From positions 6,201,607 to 6,265,606 of the forward strand of contig CM069448.1 of the NCBI GenBank assembly GCA_035610835.1: a stretch of DNA of 64,000 bases. The letters run 5' to 3'. This stretch comes from Ophiura sarsii (taxonomy: Eukaryota > Echinodermata > Ophiuroidea > Amphilepidida > Ophiuridae). Shown in pieces: positions 35,071 to 46,351 of the stretch. The notes below the pieces were generated by a model. It ran no database searches and was not told the DNA's origin. It saw only the letters and a program-made list of their open reading frames with translations. Positions within the stretch are counted from its first letter, which is position 1, and each line of letters begins with the position of its first letter. A program made the translations under genes and the position numbers.

Positions 35071-35504
35071 ACATATCGTCAGCCTGCTTCGATAATTGCC
35101 TAACTCACTTTTCAGCAAAATTGAGTTTTTTGCATAAATCATGACTTCATTACATTATGCACATGCTGTTATAATACCTAAGTCATTAATCAATCAAAAG
35201 TGTTGATATATGAAGAGCTTTGTTGCAAAAGGGCCACCAGATCACTCCAACATGTTACTCATTTTGCATTATTGAATTAATCAAATTATTGTATGGCTGT
35301 GTTCATCTGTTTCTATATGACTTGGATTTAGTGCATCCATGCACGCCATTTGAGGCATTAACAATACAAGCCTCATTCCACATCCATCAATCAATAATGC
35401 AAAATGAGTAACAGGTACACAGGCAACAGGTTTCATACTTTTGTTGTTTTCTAAGAACTAGAAAAAATGAGTTAGGCAATTATCGAAGCAGGCTGACGAT
35501 ATGT
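35071..35504. mobile_element. Inverted repeat with 37-bp perfect arms and nested MITE
   Basis: ACATATCGTCAGCCTGCTTC runs to 35107 and is exactly complementary to 35468-35504. Inside, 35206-35412 is a family B MITE with its own inverted pair (TGTTACTCATTTTGCATTAT / ATAATGCAAAATGAGTAACA). The outer arms are not found in the other family B copies, so this is one element inside another. Confidence 0.85.
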
Positions 35505-35629
35505 GGAATATGTCATAAGAGGGGCTTATTATAGCAAAGTTAAGAGACAAAACGTATATGTGTGTTTTTTCTTGTTCATTTTTCTTGTATCCTGCTGGTT
35601 TTTGTTGCTCTGTATGCACCATGAGCGTT

Positions 35630-35695
35630 CTTGCGGATTTGCGCGCTTTATAAATGTTCATTATTATTAATATTATTATTATTATTATTATAATG
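35630..35695 (+). repeat. SINE- or LINE-type tail, (ATT)n
   Basis: GCGCGCTTTATAAATGTTC is followed by (ATT)n, the same tail grammar as the SINE at 7510-7560 (minus) and the fragment at 50893-50970. Confidence 0.5.
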
Positions 35696-35819
35696 TAAAA
35701 GCTGAATGCAAACTGATTATTATTATTATTATTACCTATTGAATGACCTTCAAAAATGATATATTCATACACTGGAGAGTCGTATATTTTAGTAGGTGTT
35801 AGAAAAGTATGTTTCAGAT

Positions 35820-36270
35820 GCATGATAGAAGACAGGAAAATATCAACAACTTAAGTTCAATATTTGTCCTGACATGCCTGACCAGGAGGAGGCAGATTCC
35901 CGATTCACGCACATTCTCAGAGCGCATTAATTATGATCCGCGCAAGCGATACGTACGTCTTCATTCTGCATTTGTACTATGCCCCTCTCTCTCTGCATGC
36001 TACATCTCTTTTCTCTGCTTCCCTTCACATGGATGTACATTATAGTCTATTGTCTGAGTGGGTGTCCCGTATGCAAGAAATAGACCCTTGGTTACTCTTT
36101 ATAGCAATGACCCAGACCATGACATACCAAAAAGTTAGGGTATTCTGGCATATTGTCCGCTACAGGGCGTTTTCAATATGGCCGCCAATGATTGCCTGGA
36201 AAGGCTTAAATAAGGCTTTGATCAGTTGTGAAACATTCATAGTTGGTTTATATGACTTCAAAAATATCCA
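35820..36270. other. No supported gene
   Basis: Overlapping frames at 35809-36289 have no recognised domain. TTTCAATATGGCCGCCAATG near 36170 resembles repeat-associated sequence. Confidence 0.4.
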
Positions 36271-36661
36271 AAAATGCTGCCAAAGTTAAACCGACGTACA
36301 TTAATTTCATTAGCCCTAATTTGCTAAAAGGCGATGAGTAGTGTATTCTTGTGTGAATAATAAGTTGAGAGGCAAGACAAACAATTACAGACCTTGTGTC
36401 AATTTACAAGATGGTCGCTATATTCGGTACATAGTTATTTAGCAACCAAAACAACAGTAACTAAGTATAAATATTAATTACCTGTTATAGCGGCCAATTT
36501 GGAAATTGATACATACAAGGTCTGCACTTGTTTTTCTAGCCTCTCAACCCATAATTCACACAAGAAAACTCTGTTTAAGCAACTTATAGGGCTAATGGAA
36601 TGAATGCCGAATATCATATTTTTGCCATCCGGAAGCCATTTTAGCTATTTGGCAGCAATTT
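36271..36661. mobile_element. Foldback, arms about 160 bp
   Basis: AAAATGCTGCCAAA pairs with TTTGGCAGCAATTT, and the arms share ATTAGCCCTA / TAGGGCTAAT, TTGTGTGAAT / ATTCACACAA, GTTGAGAGGC / GCCTCTCAAC and CAGACCTTG / CAAGGTCTG symmetrically about 36456. No coding capacity. Confidence 0.8.
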
Positions 36662-37151
36662 TTTATATTGTTCTTCCATATGAACTTGTTTTTTAAATGG
36701 GGTCTTGTTACTCTTGTTGGCGCATCAATTTATAATGGCTTGAATACTGCATGAGGGCGCTGTTCGTCAAGGGTTATAGGTCAGCGAAATGTGATGCGCA
36801 AACAAAATCCCAAAGAATTTTTCATGTTTGTTATGTACCCAACTGGAGGTTTTAAAATATATTTCCTTTCGTTGGGATGTGTTTGGCGCGCATAGTTATA
36901 CTTATGGGGAAAGTAGTAATCGTTCAATGGAATGTCGATGATCTGAGGACCAATGATGAATCACAACATATACGCTCTTACATGTACTGACTGTTAAATG
37001 GATATGCTATCAGAGATTCTATTAATTTAGGGATAGGAAAGTCCTATACTGACGTACGTAGCGAAAACGGTCCCTTTTGCATATTTACATAAATTAGGGT
37101 AATCGTCCGGAATGCGTCCGTGACCGGCGTTTAACGCGTTTGACGTCATTT

Positions 37152-37525
37152 TTGGTCAGCATAGCCTTGGTGGCGCTGTTCTCGCGGTAGATTTACACAG
37201 AGCTTGCTGTCAATCATTCAGTCGTAACATGCATTATTCATTATGGGGCAGAGAGCAGACGACGAAAATAATGGCGACTGCGCCGACTGAAAATTCATCA
37301 CAGCGAAGTTCTACCAAAAAGAAAGTATGCCAAGTGCTGTGTTCCCAACTGTTTTAGTAAAAAAGAATCGTTTCCAGATTTTCCTTTTTATTGCATTCCA
37401 AAAAAAGTGCCAAGGTAAATTATATGCGCTGATTTTGTTGTTTTATCGTGGTTACCTTACATGTAACAACTCCGCCATATAATTACGCCTTATCAGTATA
37501 GCGCCACCAAGGCTATGCTGACCAA
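37152..37525. mobile_element. Small element, 26-bp perfect inverted ends
   Basis: TTGGTCAGCATAGCCTTGGT (to 37177) is exactly complementary to 37500-37525. The 374-bp unit carries a possible THAP-like exon start. No target duplication was recognised at these boundaries. It may be an internally deleted copy of a larger transposon, or an inverted pair around a host promoter. Confidence 0.7.
37271..37414 (+). pseudogene. Possible THAP zinc-finger first exon (frameshifted)
   Basis: ATGGCGACTGCGCCG opens a frame that ends at a TAG in 43 bp of Cys-containing sequence; one frame over, the translation gives KYAKCCVPNCFSKKES then FPDFPFYCIPKKVPR, directly followed by a canonical donor GGTAAAT at 37414. 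The C-x-P-x-C start and the F-Y-x-I-P-K block resemble the N-terminal half of THAP domains, which begin P-type and Kolobok-type transposases and many host proteins. The two halves are in different frames. The rest of the domain, including the conserved Trp and the C-terminal Cys-His, would be in another exon and was not found nearby. Confidence 0.42.
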
Positions 37526-37752
37526 GTTTTAAGTGGGTTCCGGTCGGCAAGTTGAGTGGCACAGGCACACCCTTGATGCTATTCCACAGCATTCAATGCA
37601 AGCGTCACTTTTCCTGCTGTGGTATGAAGTCTTTCGAGTAGTGAAAACATGAAGCCAATTACTATTTCGGTTTACCTATTACGATTCTCACCATTTTATC
37701 GATCGAGGGGTGTGCATGCGGTCCAAGATCATAACCAAATAAAGATGTGTAA

Positions 37753-38105
37753 AACGTACACCAAACACACAAAATTCCAGACCAGGTGTTTTGATGTTGG
37801 CTAATTCAAAATATTTGACATTGCTATCAACCAGTCGGCTATCTGGATGAATGGGTGACTCATTTTCACCACGTAATCACACACTAAAGCAATGATATCC
37901 AATAGAAGCTCAATTTTAGTTTTCATTATTTGTGGTTATTTAAACCACCATAACTTCAAAACTCGATTTTTACCGATGATGCATCAAACTACGGGGAAGA
38001 AATTTGCTCATTTAATGCACGGCATTTTGTTACCGATTATTGATTTTGGATTAGCCATCATCAAAGTACTTGGTGTAGAACATTTTGTGTTAGGAGTAGC
38101 CTACA
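37753..38105. mobile_element. Family C element with inverted arms of about 70 bp
   Basis: ACACACAAAATTCCAGACCA.. (37753-37822) pairs with the region 38030-38105 (CATCATCAAAGTACTTGG, ACATTTTGTG). The right half is homologous to 9485-9668 on the other strand. The 89-residue frame at 37892-38161 is hydrophobic but lies wholly in the repeat. Confidence 0.7.
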
Positions 38106-38109
38106 TTGC

Positions 38110-38929
38110 GCTTTATTCCGTAAAAAGCATGAAGCTGGTAGGATATCCAATTTGGAGTTGACCTTGTTTTCCATCCCCCACACCTCGAAACCCCGGGTTT
38201 GTTTGATTTACTTTTTTGCAAATATCTAACATTCCATTCACAGCAAAACGTCTACTTTTCATTTCGTTTGTATATTAACTTGCGCTGCAAACTGATATCC
38301 CGTATAGGTGAACATGGTAATGATAAAGATGAGTTTGATTGAAAAAACGATTGAATATTGTCACTGACCGAATTAATGTTCTGGTTACTGACATTTTTGC
38401 TTTCAAGGAGACTTGAATTAATCGACTGGAGACAGTTCCTAATGTTTATATATAATCGTAGAAAATATTGCACTAAATAACGTTAAATCTTGATATTCAA
38501 CAAGTAAGTTTTACGTGTACTTTCTCAACGGAGTTTGTTGCTGAACTGACTTTCAATTTCATTCATTAATCGCATGTTATCGTAAGTCACGCCCAAATCT
38601 GCGCTGTGATCGCCCAATAATAAATAAGAATAAACAACGAGGGTGATATGAACCGTAGTCTGATTGGTCCATATTACGCAACACATCATAACAACCTTTG
38701 AAATGTCGCATCCGACAACAGCCGGTCTGGATTAAATTCGATTAAAGGTGTGCTACTGAACTTACGTTACTCAGCGATAATACAATATCGTTTTCCTTTG
38801 TGCGATTCTACTATATCAAATAATACAAAATCTTAACATATACTATATTATGTCTTGCACCTCCAATACTTAAGGCAAGATCTAAAGAGATGGCGTGTCC
38901 ATCATGTTTGTCAACCTAGAAGAAATGCC
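38110..38929. other. No supported gene
   Basis: Nothing recognised. Confidence 0.4.
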
Positions 38930-39150
38930 CATGGTTCACAAAGGCGTATTAAAAGGTCGGTTCGTGATTCTGCTTTCGGGCATCATCAGACAACGTGATA
39001 CATTCCAATCTTTACGATTTACGCGGTAGCAACACATACAGGTGTGTTATACATGTATGAAAACAGCTAATTTGCCACGGTTTTATACTTTTCAACTAAA
39101 TTGAAGTAGGCCTAATTAGTACTTTAATTGGGTAAACGGTACTCAACCGT
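38930..39150 (+). repeat. Dispersed repeat, family G copy 1
   Basis: CAACGTGAT, TACATTCCAA-like, GAAAACAGCT(A/G)AT(T/A)TGCCAC, CAACTAAATTGAA and TTTAAT(T/C)GGG(T/C)AAAC recur in the same order at 51740-51915. Confidence 0.7.
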
Positions 39151-39414
39151 ACACTGTACCGTACACTAATTTTCCAATCACTTTTTGGCTCAAACATTTT
39201 TAGATAACGTAACAAAATCAGGTGTTCTTTTGGTTACAAATGCCGAAACAGAGACTTCTCTACTTATCTAGGAACAGGGGGTTTTTTTGTCTTTTTTTTT
39301 TTTTTTTGACCAAAAAATGCCAAATCCCTGCCAGAATTGGCTGTTTAATTCATTTCAAAGACAAAAGCGTACGAGTGTTAACATACGAGCTATCAAATTA
39401 CTTACAGATTTTTA

Positions 39415-39738
39415 ATGGGCGGTGAAACCGCGGGGGAGGGGGACACGTGCCCCCCCCCCCCCCCCCCCCCCCCTGCTATATGTAATGTGCTCCCTGGAAA
39501 TGCCAGGGGAATCAGGAATTACGACGTTCAGATGTATAAAGATACGCGCGCATGTGCCCTTAAAAAATATTTAAACAATATTTTAAAAGCTTTTGTAGCC
39601 GAAATGTACCCGCAATCATGGCAACATTATTGTCAAATAGAAAAGATTTGCGCGCTACGCTCACATTTATTTATCCGAATTGTCTTGTTGGTTCACTTTC
39701 ACTTGTTGCCCCTCCAATATGAAGCTACGCCACTGACG
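39415..39738. mobile_element. Poly(C) element ending GCTACGCCACTG
   Basis: GGGGGAGGGGGACACGTG then a C tract (39450-39472), about 260 bp of sequence, and an end GAAGCTACGCCACTG. CAGTGGCGTAGC is a plausible terminal repeat and appears in variant form at 5086. The 108-residue frame is not a recognised protein. Confidence 0.5.
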
Positions 39739-39841
39739 TAGGCCCAATATTCGTGCGATTAAAAATATTCGAAATCGAGAAAACCGACCGTCATGACGAG
39801 TGTTCTCATAACCCGACCCCCTTTTTCGTATTGGTAGATCG

Positions 39842-40246
39842 ATAGATAGATATATATCTATCGATCTATCAAACTATCAATCTATCAATCTATCAATCTA
39901 TCAATCTATCAATCTATTAATCTATCAATCTATCAATCTATCAATCTATCTATCTATCTATCTATAGATCTATCTATAAATCTATCAATCTATCAATCTA
40001 TCAATCTATCAATCTATCGATCTATCAATAGGCCTATATCAATATATCAATATATCAATATATCAATATATCAATATATCAATATATCGATCTATCTATC
40101 TATCAATCTATCAATCTATTAATCTATCAATCTATCAATCTATTAATCTATCAATCTATCCATCTATTAATATATCAATCTATCAATCTATCAATCTATC
40201 AATCTATCAATCTATCAATATATCAATATATCAATATATCAATAAA
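39842..40246 (+). repeat. ATCTATCA-type microsatellite
   Basis: About 400 bp of TCTATCAA 8-mers with blocks of pure TCTA and of ATATATCA. Neighbouring text has GGGGGTCAG on both sides (39818 and 40277, opposite sense), which suggests expansion inside a small repeat. Confidence 0.95.
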
Positions 40247-40249
40247 AAA

Positions 40250-41018
40250 AAGTATGTCAGGGGTGTCAGAAAAAAGGGGGTCAGGTTATGGAAACACCCT
40301 GTCTTGACTAGCACCGCTTGGTCATGTTGGCTCTCCTGTACCACCAAGATGCTCGCTATAACTTTACCATGTATGCATATAAGGGAAGGCTTATAGTATC
40401 TCTAGATTCGTTGGTCAATTCGTTGGTCAATGAAATGTGGATCCCCGCCTATGGTTTTATGCTAATACATGTACATAAAATAATATTTTAGGGGGACATT
40501 TTTGGTAAGATTTAGTGCCAAATTTACTCCCTGACAACGTACTATTTATAATTTATGCCAACATCTTATAGCGCACGAACCTAATTGTTGGATGAAACAG
40601 TTTTCAAAAGGTTTGAGAATGCGTTTTCCGGCGTTTTAAAATCACAAGATATTCAAAATTGTCTTGCAATTGGGAGAGGCGATACCCTTTCCTAAAACCA
40701 CCCCTCTCAAAACCACCCCAGACCGCTCACGCGGTCAGAGCTGAAAAGTGAGAGGAAGAAGAGAGGACAAACGAAAAAGCAAAAAGAAAAGGGTGGGGAG
40801 GAGGGAGGTTCCACAAGGCGGGATTGGAGGCATGCGAGGCACATAAGAACGTTTGAAGTTTATTGGAAGTTGGTCGGGATTAATACGCGTACGTACGTTG
40901 AGGAGAAATCTTATATTTTGGAGGTAACTATAGTTAAACTTCTTTCTGGCATAGGCCTATATAAAAAGCTAATATCGATCGGAAATAAAGTGATTGCTTT
41001 ACAATAAAAAAAATTGCT
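40250..41018. other. No gene; purine-rich stretch
   Basis: 40740-40810 is strongly purine-rich (GTGAGAGGAAGAAGAGAGG, GGGTGGGGAGGAGGGAGG). Nothing else seen. Confidence 0.5.
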
Positions 41019-41299
41019 CAAAAGTACACACCAAATCGCACCAAATGGTTTCGAAAATTGAAAAACAATCCAATTCAGACTCCCCCCCCCCCCCTGTTCG
41101 AGCTTTTAAACAATCTATACTCTATAAACCAAGAACATATCAGTATATACTCAACTTCTTTCTTGCATTGATAAAAACAAAATATTTATTGGAAATGAAG
41201 AAGTGGCTTTTCAATCAAATGTTGGTCAAAAGTCTACACCAGATCGCACCAAATGAGTTCGAAAATTGAAAAATTCCAATTCTCATCCCACCTCAGACT

Positions 41300-41331
<32 letters not shown>

Positions 41332-41512
41332 GAGCTTTTAAACCATCTATATTTAAATCAAGATTATATCAGTATATGCTCAACTTCTTTCGTGCATTGA
41401 TAAAAAAACAAAATATTTATTGGAAATGAAGAGGTGGCTTTTCGATAACATTTTGGTCAAAAGTATACACCAGATCGCATTAAATAACTTTTTGCTGAAT
41501 CCGCGCCAGCAT

Positions 41513-41543
<31 letters not shown>

Positions 41544-41560
41544 ATTTCAAAAAACGTTCC
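41019..41560 (+). repeat. Tandem repeat with embedded poly(C), 2.5 units
   Basis: CAAAAGT(A/C)(C/T)ACACCA(A/G)ATCGCA occurs at 41019, 41227 and 41458, a spacing of 208 and 231 bp. Each unit goes on to a C tract (12, 27 and 27 nt), then CTGTTCGAGCTTTTAAAC in the first two. Unit length differs mainly through the C tract. The third unit diverges before its C tract. Confidence 0.9.
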
Positions 41561-41594
41561 GCCTTGCCTGTTCTTCATGCCTACTTAGCATGTG

Positions 41595-41830
41595 GCAAGT
41601 GATTTTGCACATTTGATTTACAATGTGCATAGGTAAACAATGGTAACTTGTTACGAATTCATCCCTATAGCACCATTCACTACGTGCCCATGACATAAGC
41701 AGCTGTGAACATTTCATTGACGTTGACAGCAATTTGTTGGCAGTAATAATTTGTCATGACATTTCGCCGAGGGACTCAAATATTAAAATTCGCCCCACGT
41801 TTGTCAGAAATAATTACAAAGTCAGAGACC
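41595..41830 (+). repeat. Dispersed repeat, family H copy 1
   Basis: TTTGCACATT, TTACAAT, GTTACGAATTCATC, CATTTCATTGACGTTG(A/G)CAG, TGCCGAGGGACT-like and CGTTTGTCAGAA match 54672-54920 in order. Confidence 0.75.
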
Positions 41831-42028
41831 TAGATAGAAAGTGCATTTTTATTGAGGTTCCACTAGCAATGAATAGCGCACCCTTAAATTATCATTTTCA
41901 TACACGCACACCCTGTGTCTAGATGTCTACATTTGCTTCTAGATATCGCGTGGAAATGTTGAATGAATAATCGCTAAAAGTTAAAAACAGTTAAAACTGT
42001 TTTTAGGCCCCTGACAAAAAAATGAGCG

Positions 42029-42131
42029 AAAATCGGCAAGGTAAAGAAAAGGAAAGGGGGAAGGAGAAAAGAGGAGAAAAAGGGAAAGGAGAAAAAAGGG
42101 AAAGGAAAGAAAAATACACAAAAGAAGAAGC
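42029..42131 (+). repeat. Polypurine tract
   Basis: About 100 nt of A/G with very few pyrimidines, with near-mirror blocks of GGGAAAGGAGAAAA. The long Phe-rich minus-strand frames are its translation. Confidence 0.85.
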
Positions 42132-42288
42132 AAAAAGGTAAAGTAGCATCTAGAATGAACTGCCACGCCATCTCATGCTGACCACTGGCCTCGCAGACAC
42201 GTAGTGTCCTACATGTAGTCCAAGTCCAACCTCAGTTGCCATACTGAGGTTGGTATAGTCGGGTAAGTACATGAGGTTCCCGTGCACC

Positions 42289-42322
42289 GCCGCCCCCCCC
42301 CCCCCCCCCCCCCCCCCTCCCC
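42289..42322 (+). repeat. Poly(C) tract
   Basis: A C run of about 25 nt broken only at its edges, in a surrounding family-unassigned sequence. Confidence 0.9.
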
Positions 42323-42671
42323 ACCCTCCAGTACTTAAACAAACTTTGTGGGTACCTTTTAGGGTCCTTAAACCTAATTGGGATTTCAACAGTGAAAAAA
42401 CCCGATGCTCACAGATATTCAAGATGCCCGCCATTATGGCCGCCAAAAAATGTAACATTTTAGTTATATATCAGTTAAATAATATCATAAAAGCATCTAA
42501 TTTTGAGCAGTTAATCAATATAAAATATTTCAGGAACATACATGCAACTGTAACAGCGAGCAACAATCTCCCTCCAAAATGTGGGGTGACAAGCATTGCA
42601 TTGACACTTTCGACCTACATTTCAATATAATCCTTTAAAATTGGTTATATATATTATCAATGTTTTAATAC

Positions 42672-42935
42672 CCTGTCACTAAGCGCCTTTTCAAACCACG
42701 ACTGTAATATTATTATTAAGCCTCAATTGTATGACTGTCCACGTAAATGTCAGCATCCCCATCCGGACGAGATGAAATTGATTTTGTTGAGAAACCTTGC
42801 ACCACTTCGTTCCCATGAAACCCAGATGTTCAGTGAGTACAATTCACCTTGTAAGATTATTCATGTCACCTAGGCATGGGCGAAGTTGGTAATCCATATA
42901 AAGTGTCGCGGTGGCCATTACAACCCTGCGGCTCT
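42672..42935 (-). repeat. Dispersed repeat, family D copy 2
   Basis: Reverse complement of the blocks at 16530-16710, beginning CCCTGTCAC. Best conserved at 42795-42900 (CACTTCGTTCCCATGAAACC, CACCTAGGCATGGGCGAAG). Confidence 0.75.
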
Positions 42936-43139
42936 GACATCTATCTTGATATCGCATGGTGCAAGAAATACTCCATCAAGTCAAAATCATGGGCAAAATA
43001 CTAAGTACTAAGATACCTTAACCCTCGTCCTTCTAAGTGGGTGGTTACCACACCACACCACACCACACCTCCCCCTCCCCCATCCCCCTAAAAATGTTCG
43101 CCGATTGCGCTAAAGGACAGTGACCTACGGCGTCTAGGA

Positions 43140-43460
43140 AATCTCTTTTACATCCCTTACGCACATTTTGACGAAAATAAATTGAGGTTACCACCTTACC
43201 TGGGGTAGGTTAAGCCGTCAAAGTCCGAGGGTAGGGGATGGTTGGCACCTTACAATTGTTAAAAATCGCAATTTTTGAAAAAAATCTGAATTGTATGGTT
43301 CTGTATCTTACAGTATATGTTGGAAACATTATTTCCCTCACTTATAACCACCCCTCCCACTTTAGTAGACAGCGTTACAAATAACGTCCCAAGAGGAAGA
43401 GGTGTTATGAATAATATGCCATGCACATCCACGGGTTCAATATTAATCAATTGATGTAAA
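43140..43460 (-). repeat. Dispersed repeat, family I copy 1
   Basis: On the minus strand: ATAAGTGAGGGAAATAATGT, CAACATATACTGTAAGAT, ACAATTCAGATTTTTTTC, then CCCTCGGACTTTGACGGCTT and CCTCAATTTATTTTCGTC. The same order is found on + at 49690-49975. The 63-residue minus frame is kept open in part by nucleotide similarity and is not taken as a gene. Confidence 0.8.
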
Positions 43461-43524
43461 GTCGTTCTTATTTAACATTTCTATTTTCTCACAACTTGAT
43501 ATTTTGCGTTTGCCAATTTGGTAG

Positions 43525-43684
43525 TTTCACTCGGGAATTCTATCGACGAAGTCATCGAGTCCGATTTATATATGGGGGCGTTATTGGTATAAATGTTTTC
43601 TGCGTCGCCGTCCTTGGTTCAATATGTTTGACAACAAATCTTTTAGAAAGCTTTGCCTCTTCTGATGCAGTTTATGAAGAGTAA
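43525..43684 (+). CDS. Candidate terminal exon, membrane segment
   Basis: An open segment of 52 codons after an acceptor-like pyrimidine stretch (TTTCTATTTTCTCACAAC .. TTTGGTAG) and ending TAA at 43682-43684. The peptide starts FTREFYRRSHRVRF, has a hydrophobic run GGVIGINVFCVAVLGSICL that would span a membrane, and ends ESFASSDAVYEE. Basic residues before and acidic residues after the hydrophobic run are in keeping with a real single-pass or last transmembrane segment. The family is not recognised. Confidence 0.28.
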
Positions 43685-44600
43685 TTCGTGTAAATTCAAT
43701 AGAACTCTGACGTGAACATTATAAACTTGTTTCAAAACCGAATTTTAAAGACAGTTGTAATAGCAGCAAGTAGGCTATGTAGGAGGTTTCGAACATGTAC
43801 GTCACCCAATCATGAAAAGTAAACTTACACACTCACTTTAGTACCGTCTTTATTCTGAAGTTTGGAGGCGGTCTATGAAATTAAGGGTACAAAGCTTAAT
43901 TCTGGGAAACATATGTTGTTTTGCGAAAGGATTATACACCATTTAAAGGCTTTTCATTTAACTGCTATCTTTTTGTGATGTTGGAAAACTTTTCTCGTTT
44001 TCTTCCAACCCCCTGATCAATTGAAAATTGTACACCTAACACAACTAGGCCTATGACAAGTCAATCTAAGTCAACAACTATGGTAACTCAGGGTTACTCA
44101 CGACTCTCTTTGTCTCTAAAGATCAGAATTGCTATCAGTGTAGCCTATCAAGCATTTTCCTTGATTAATCTTCCCGCTAGAATAGTTTTAACACATGAAA
44201 TTCAAAGGCCACCCTCTTAGATTTTTTTTCTCTCCCATAACCTCGCCAATAATACTTTGTGTTTGGTCAGTTAACCTAGAAAAGCGAACAAGCTATTCGG
44301 AACATACACTTAACCATATCCATTAGGCCAAACAAAGAAGAAGGTTTGTCTCAGAAGCCCGCCCGCATTGGTATGTGAAATGAGCTACGGCGCGCGATTT
44401 CTTTTTTACTTTATAGTCAACATTTGAATCATGATTTGTAAAATCAGTTTTATTCCGTATTAAAACGAAATAAATACATTTTTCAAAAATGTTTACTAGT
44501 AAAAATTTGTGTTCTTATTTTGGGGGTGAATCTTTTTTTGATTTTTTTTTTTCGGGGTGGTTAAAAAAATATTTTAAAAAGTTCTCTGAAGCTTAAGATA
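43685..44600. other. No supported gene
   Basis: Nothing recognised. Confidence 0.4.
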
Positions 44601-44695
44601 GCAACAACAACAACAACAAAACCGCATACCTCATAGCCTATTTTCTAAAAAAACAAACATCGCACAGCACTTAGCTTATTTGCAAAATGTTTCTG
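44601..44695 (+). repeat. (CAA)n and family E copy 2
   Basis: (CAA)6 at 44602-44620 is followed by the family E sequence seen at 22256-22330, in the same orientation. Confidence 0.75.
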
Positions 44696-45817
44696 AGACA
44701 AACTATCTTCTTTGTTTGGCTTTAGTGGATACTCCATATTATCTACGAGTGTTCAACGCAGTCAAAGGCCATCAATTTTACTTGAAGAGAGCAGTTTAGA
44801 GGGCGCTAGCCTATCCAAATACGCTAAAGATTTAAAATTGTTTCCTGTAGGTCACCCGCATTTCGGGGGTTTATTTGAGAATCCTGGAAGAATCTAGAAT
44901 GTTATTTTGAGATGAAAAACACATTTTTTAACCAAAAGCAAGATGACGCAATATTTTAAAGACGTAATCAAATTGACTTTCATGGTTCACGCATTGATAA
45001 AATAATTTTCGATTTATGACCATGACTGAAAATGATACAATTAAATAATATGAAACCCAACATCCTAAAAAAGCACATTCAAAGCACATTCAAAGTTAAC
45101 CTAGAGGTAATGAATTCCAAAGAATGGGTGCAACAACTGAAAATGCACGATCTCCAAGTGTGTAGAAAAAAGTTGTAGGAACGGCAGGTAAATGTTAATC
45201 AGATATACAATATGGTGCAATTCCATTTAACCCTTTACTATTTAAAAATGAAACAAATTATCTCACGAACAGGTAGTAAGAGTTATATGGTCAAATATAC
45301 GTGTCTTTGTAAGATTGCGAGCAGCTGAGTTTTTAGCAGGCTGATGTTTACGAATTCAATGTTCACAAACATGACTGTGATTGCTTCAAAAATTCAAAAT
45401 CCAAAATAAAAATAATTAATTAATATATTAATTAACGCATTTCTAATTTAGGTTTCCGGGCAGCCTACAGGAAACCGATTATATGGATGCATATTTTTAT
45501 TTGATATAATAATAATGTTACAATATGAAATCACTTTACATGGACGCGTATTCATCAATTTATTTTCCTATATGAATTCAAGCATTTCTATCGTGTTTCA
45601 TAATAAAGATTTATACACCGGGTATAACCAAAAGCTCTATCAGATAATACATTCCGGCTATTTGAAATAAATTGGAAAATTATTTCCCTTTCGAAATAGT
45701 TTGAATATTTGAGACTTATCATGCGGAATGAAAAGCAATGTACGAGTGGTCCGAAGAGCATTGTGCAAACAAAATGCAATCAAAACTCAATTCTAAAATA
45801 CAAATTTACTGAAAATC
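44696..45817. other. No supported gene
   Basis: A doublet AAAGCACATTC at 45070-45091 starts a stretch (to about 45230) that reads like degraded repeat sequence. Two AT-rich palindromes (TTAATTAATATATTAATTAA) lie at 45416-45436. Confidence 0.4.
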
Positions 45818-46318
45818 CCTCAGGTATAGCCTCCGTAAAACTGACGTAACTTCTTCAATATTCATTTAATCTATATTAAGATATACATTTCCTTGAAGAA
45901 AAGGGTTCAATGAATCCCACCATGAACATGAAATTGACCGTGTTTAGAGAAAATTATAAATAACACGTTTTTTGACCCATTTTTTTATTTTGAATATCTG
46001 ATTTATTTTTTTGAAATATTACCAAAAAATGCCCCAACAAAATGTGATTTTTTTTTTTAAACCTCAAATCACAATTTTGGCACTTTTGGTTACTTACAAA
46101 AATAAATCAGATATTCAAATAAACAAAAAAACTTCCTAGAGATTTTGGTGCAATTTCAGAGTTTTTTTTCAAAAAATGAATTTGCTACGAATGCATCAAA
46201 AACGGATTCTCCTACTCATTTCATTTTCAACAATATATACTTTTATATACATCATATTAATAGTTCAGAAGTTACAGCTCTTGATAAACTGTCATGTTGT
46301 GATGGTTAACAGCCCCCG
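45818..46318. mobile_element. Diverged relative of the TTAA MITE at 50474
   Basis: 45818-45985 matches 50493-50640 (GTATAGCCTCCGTAAAACTG, AAAGGGTTCAATGAATCC, AACACGTTTTTTGACCCATT). The centre is an inverted repeat (AATATCTGATTTATTTTT / AAAATAAATCAGATATT, 45996-46105). The right end, AGAAGTTACAGCTC.. to AACAGCCCCC, is only a weak match. Confidence 0.65.
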
Positions 46319-46351
46319 GATGGGGGTGGGGGCTCAAGGAAATGTTTGATC

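Noticed and set aside
35809..36289. Possible 118-residue protein
   Set aside because: No domain, no splice context, and it runs into a foldback arm.
37892..38161. Hydrophobic 89-residue frame
   Set aside because: It lies within a family C repeat; the matching copy at 9.5 kb supports DNA-level similarity, not a membrane protein.
42029..42131. Phe/Ser-rich membrane protein on the minus strand
   Set aside because: It is only the translation of a polypurine tract.
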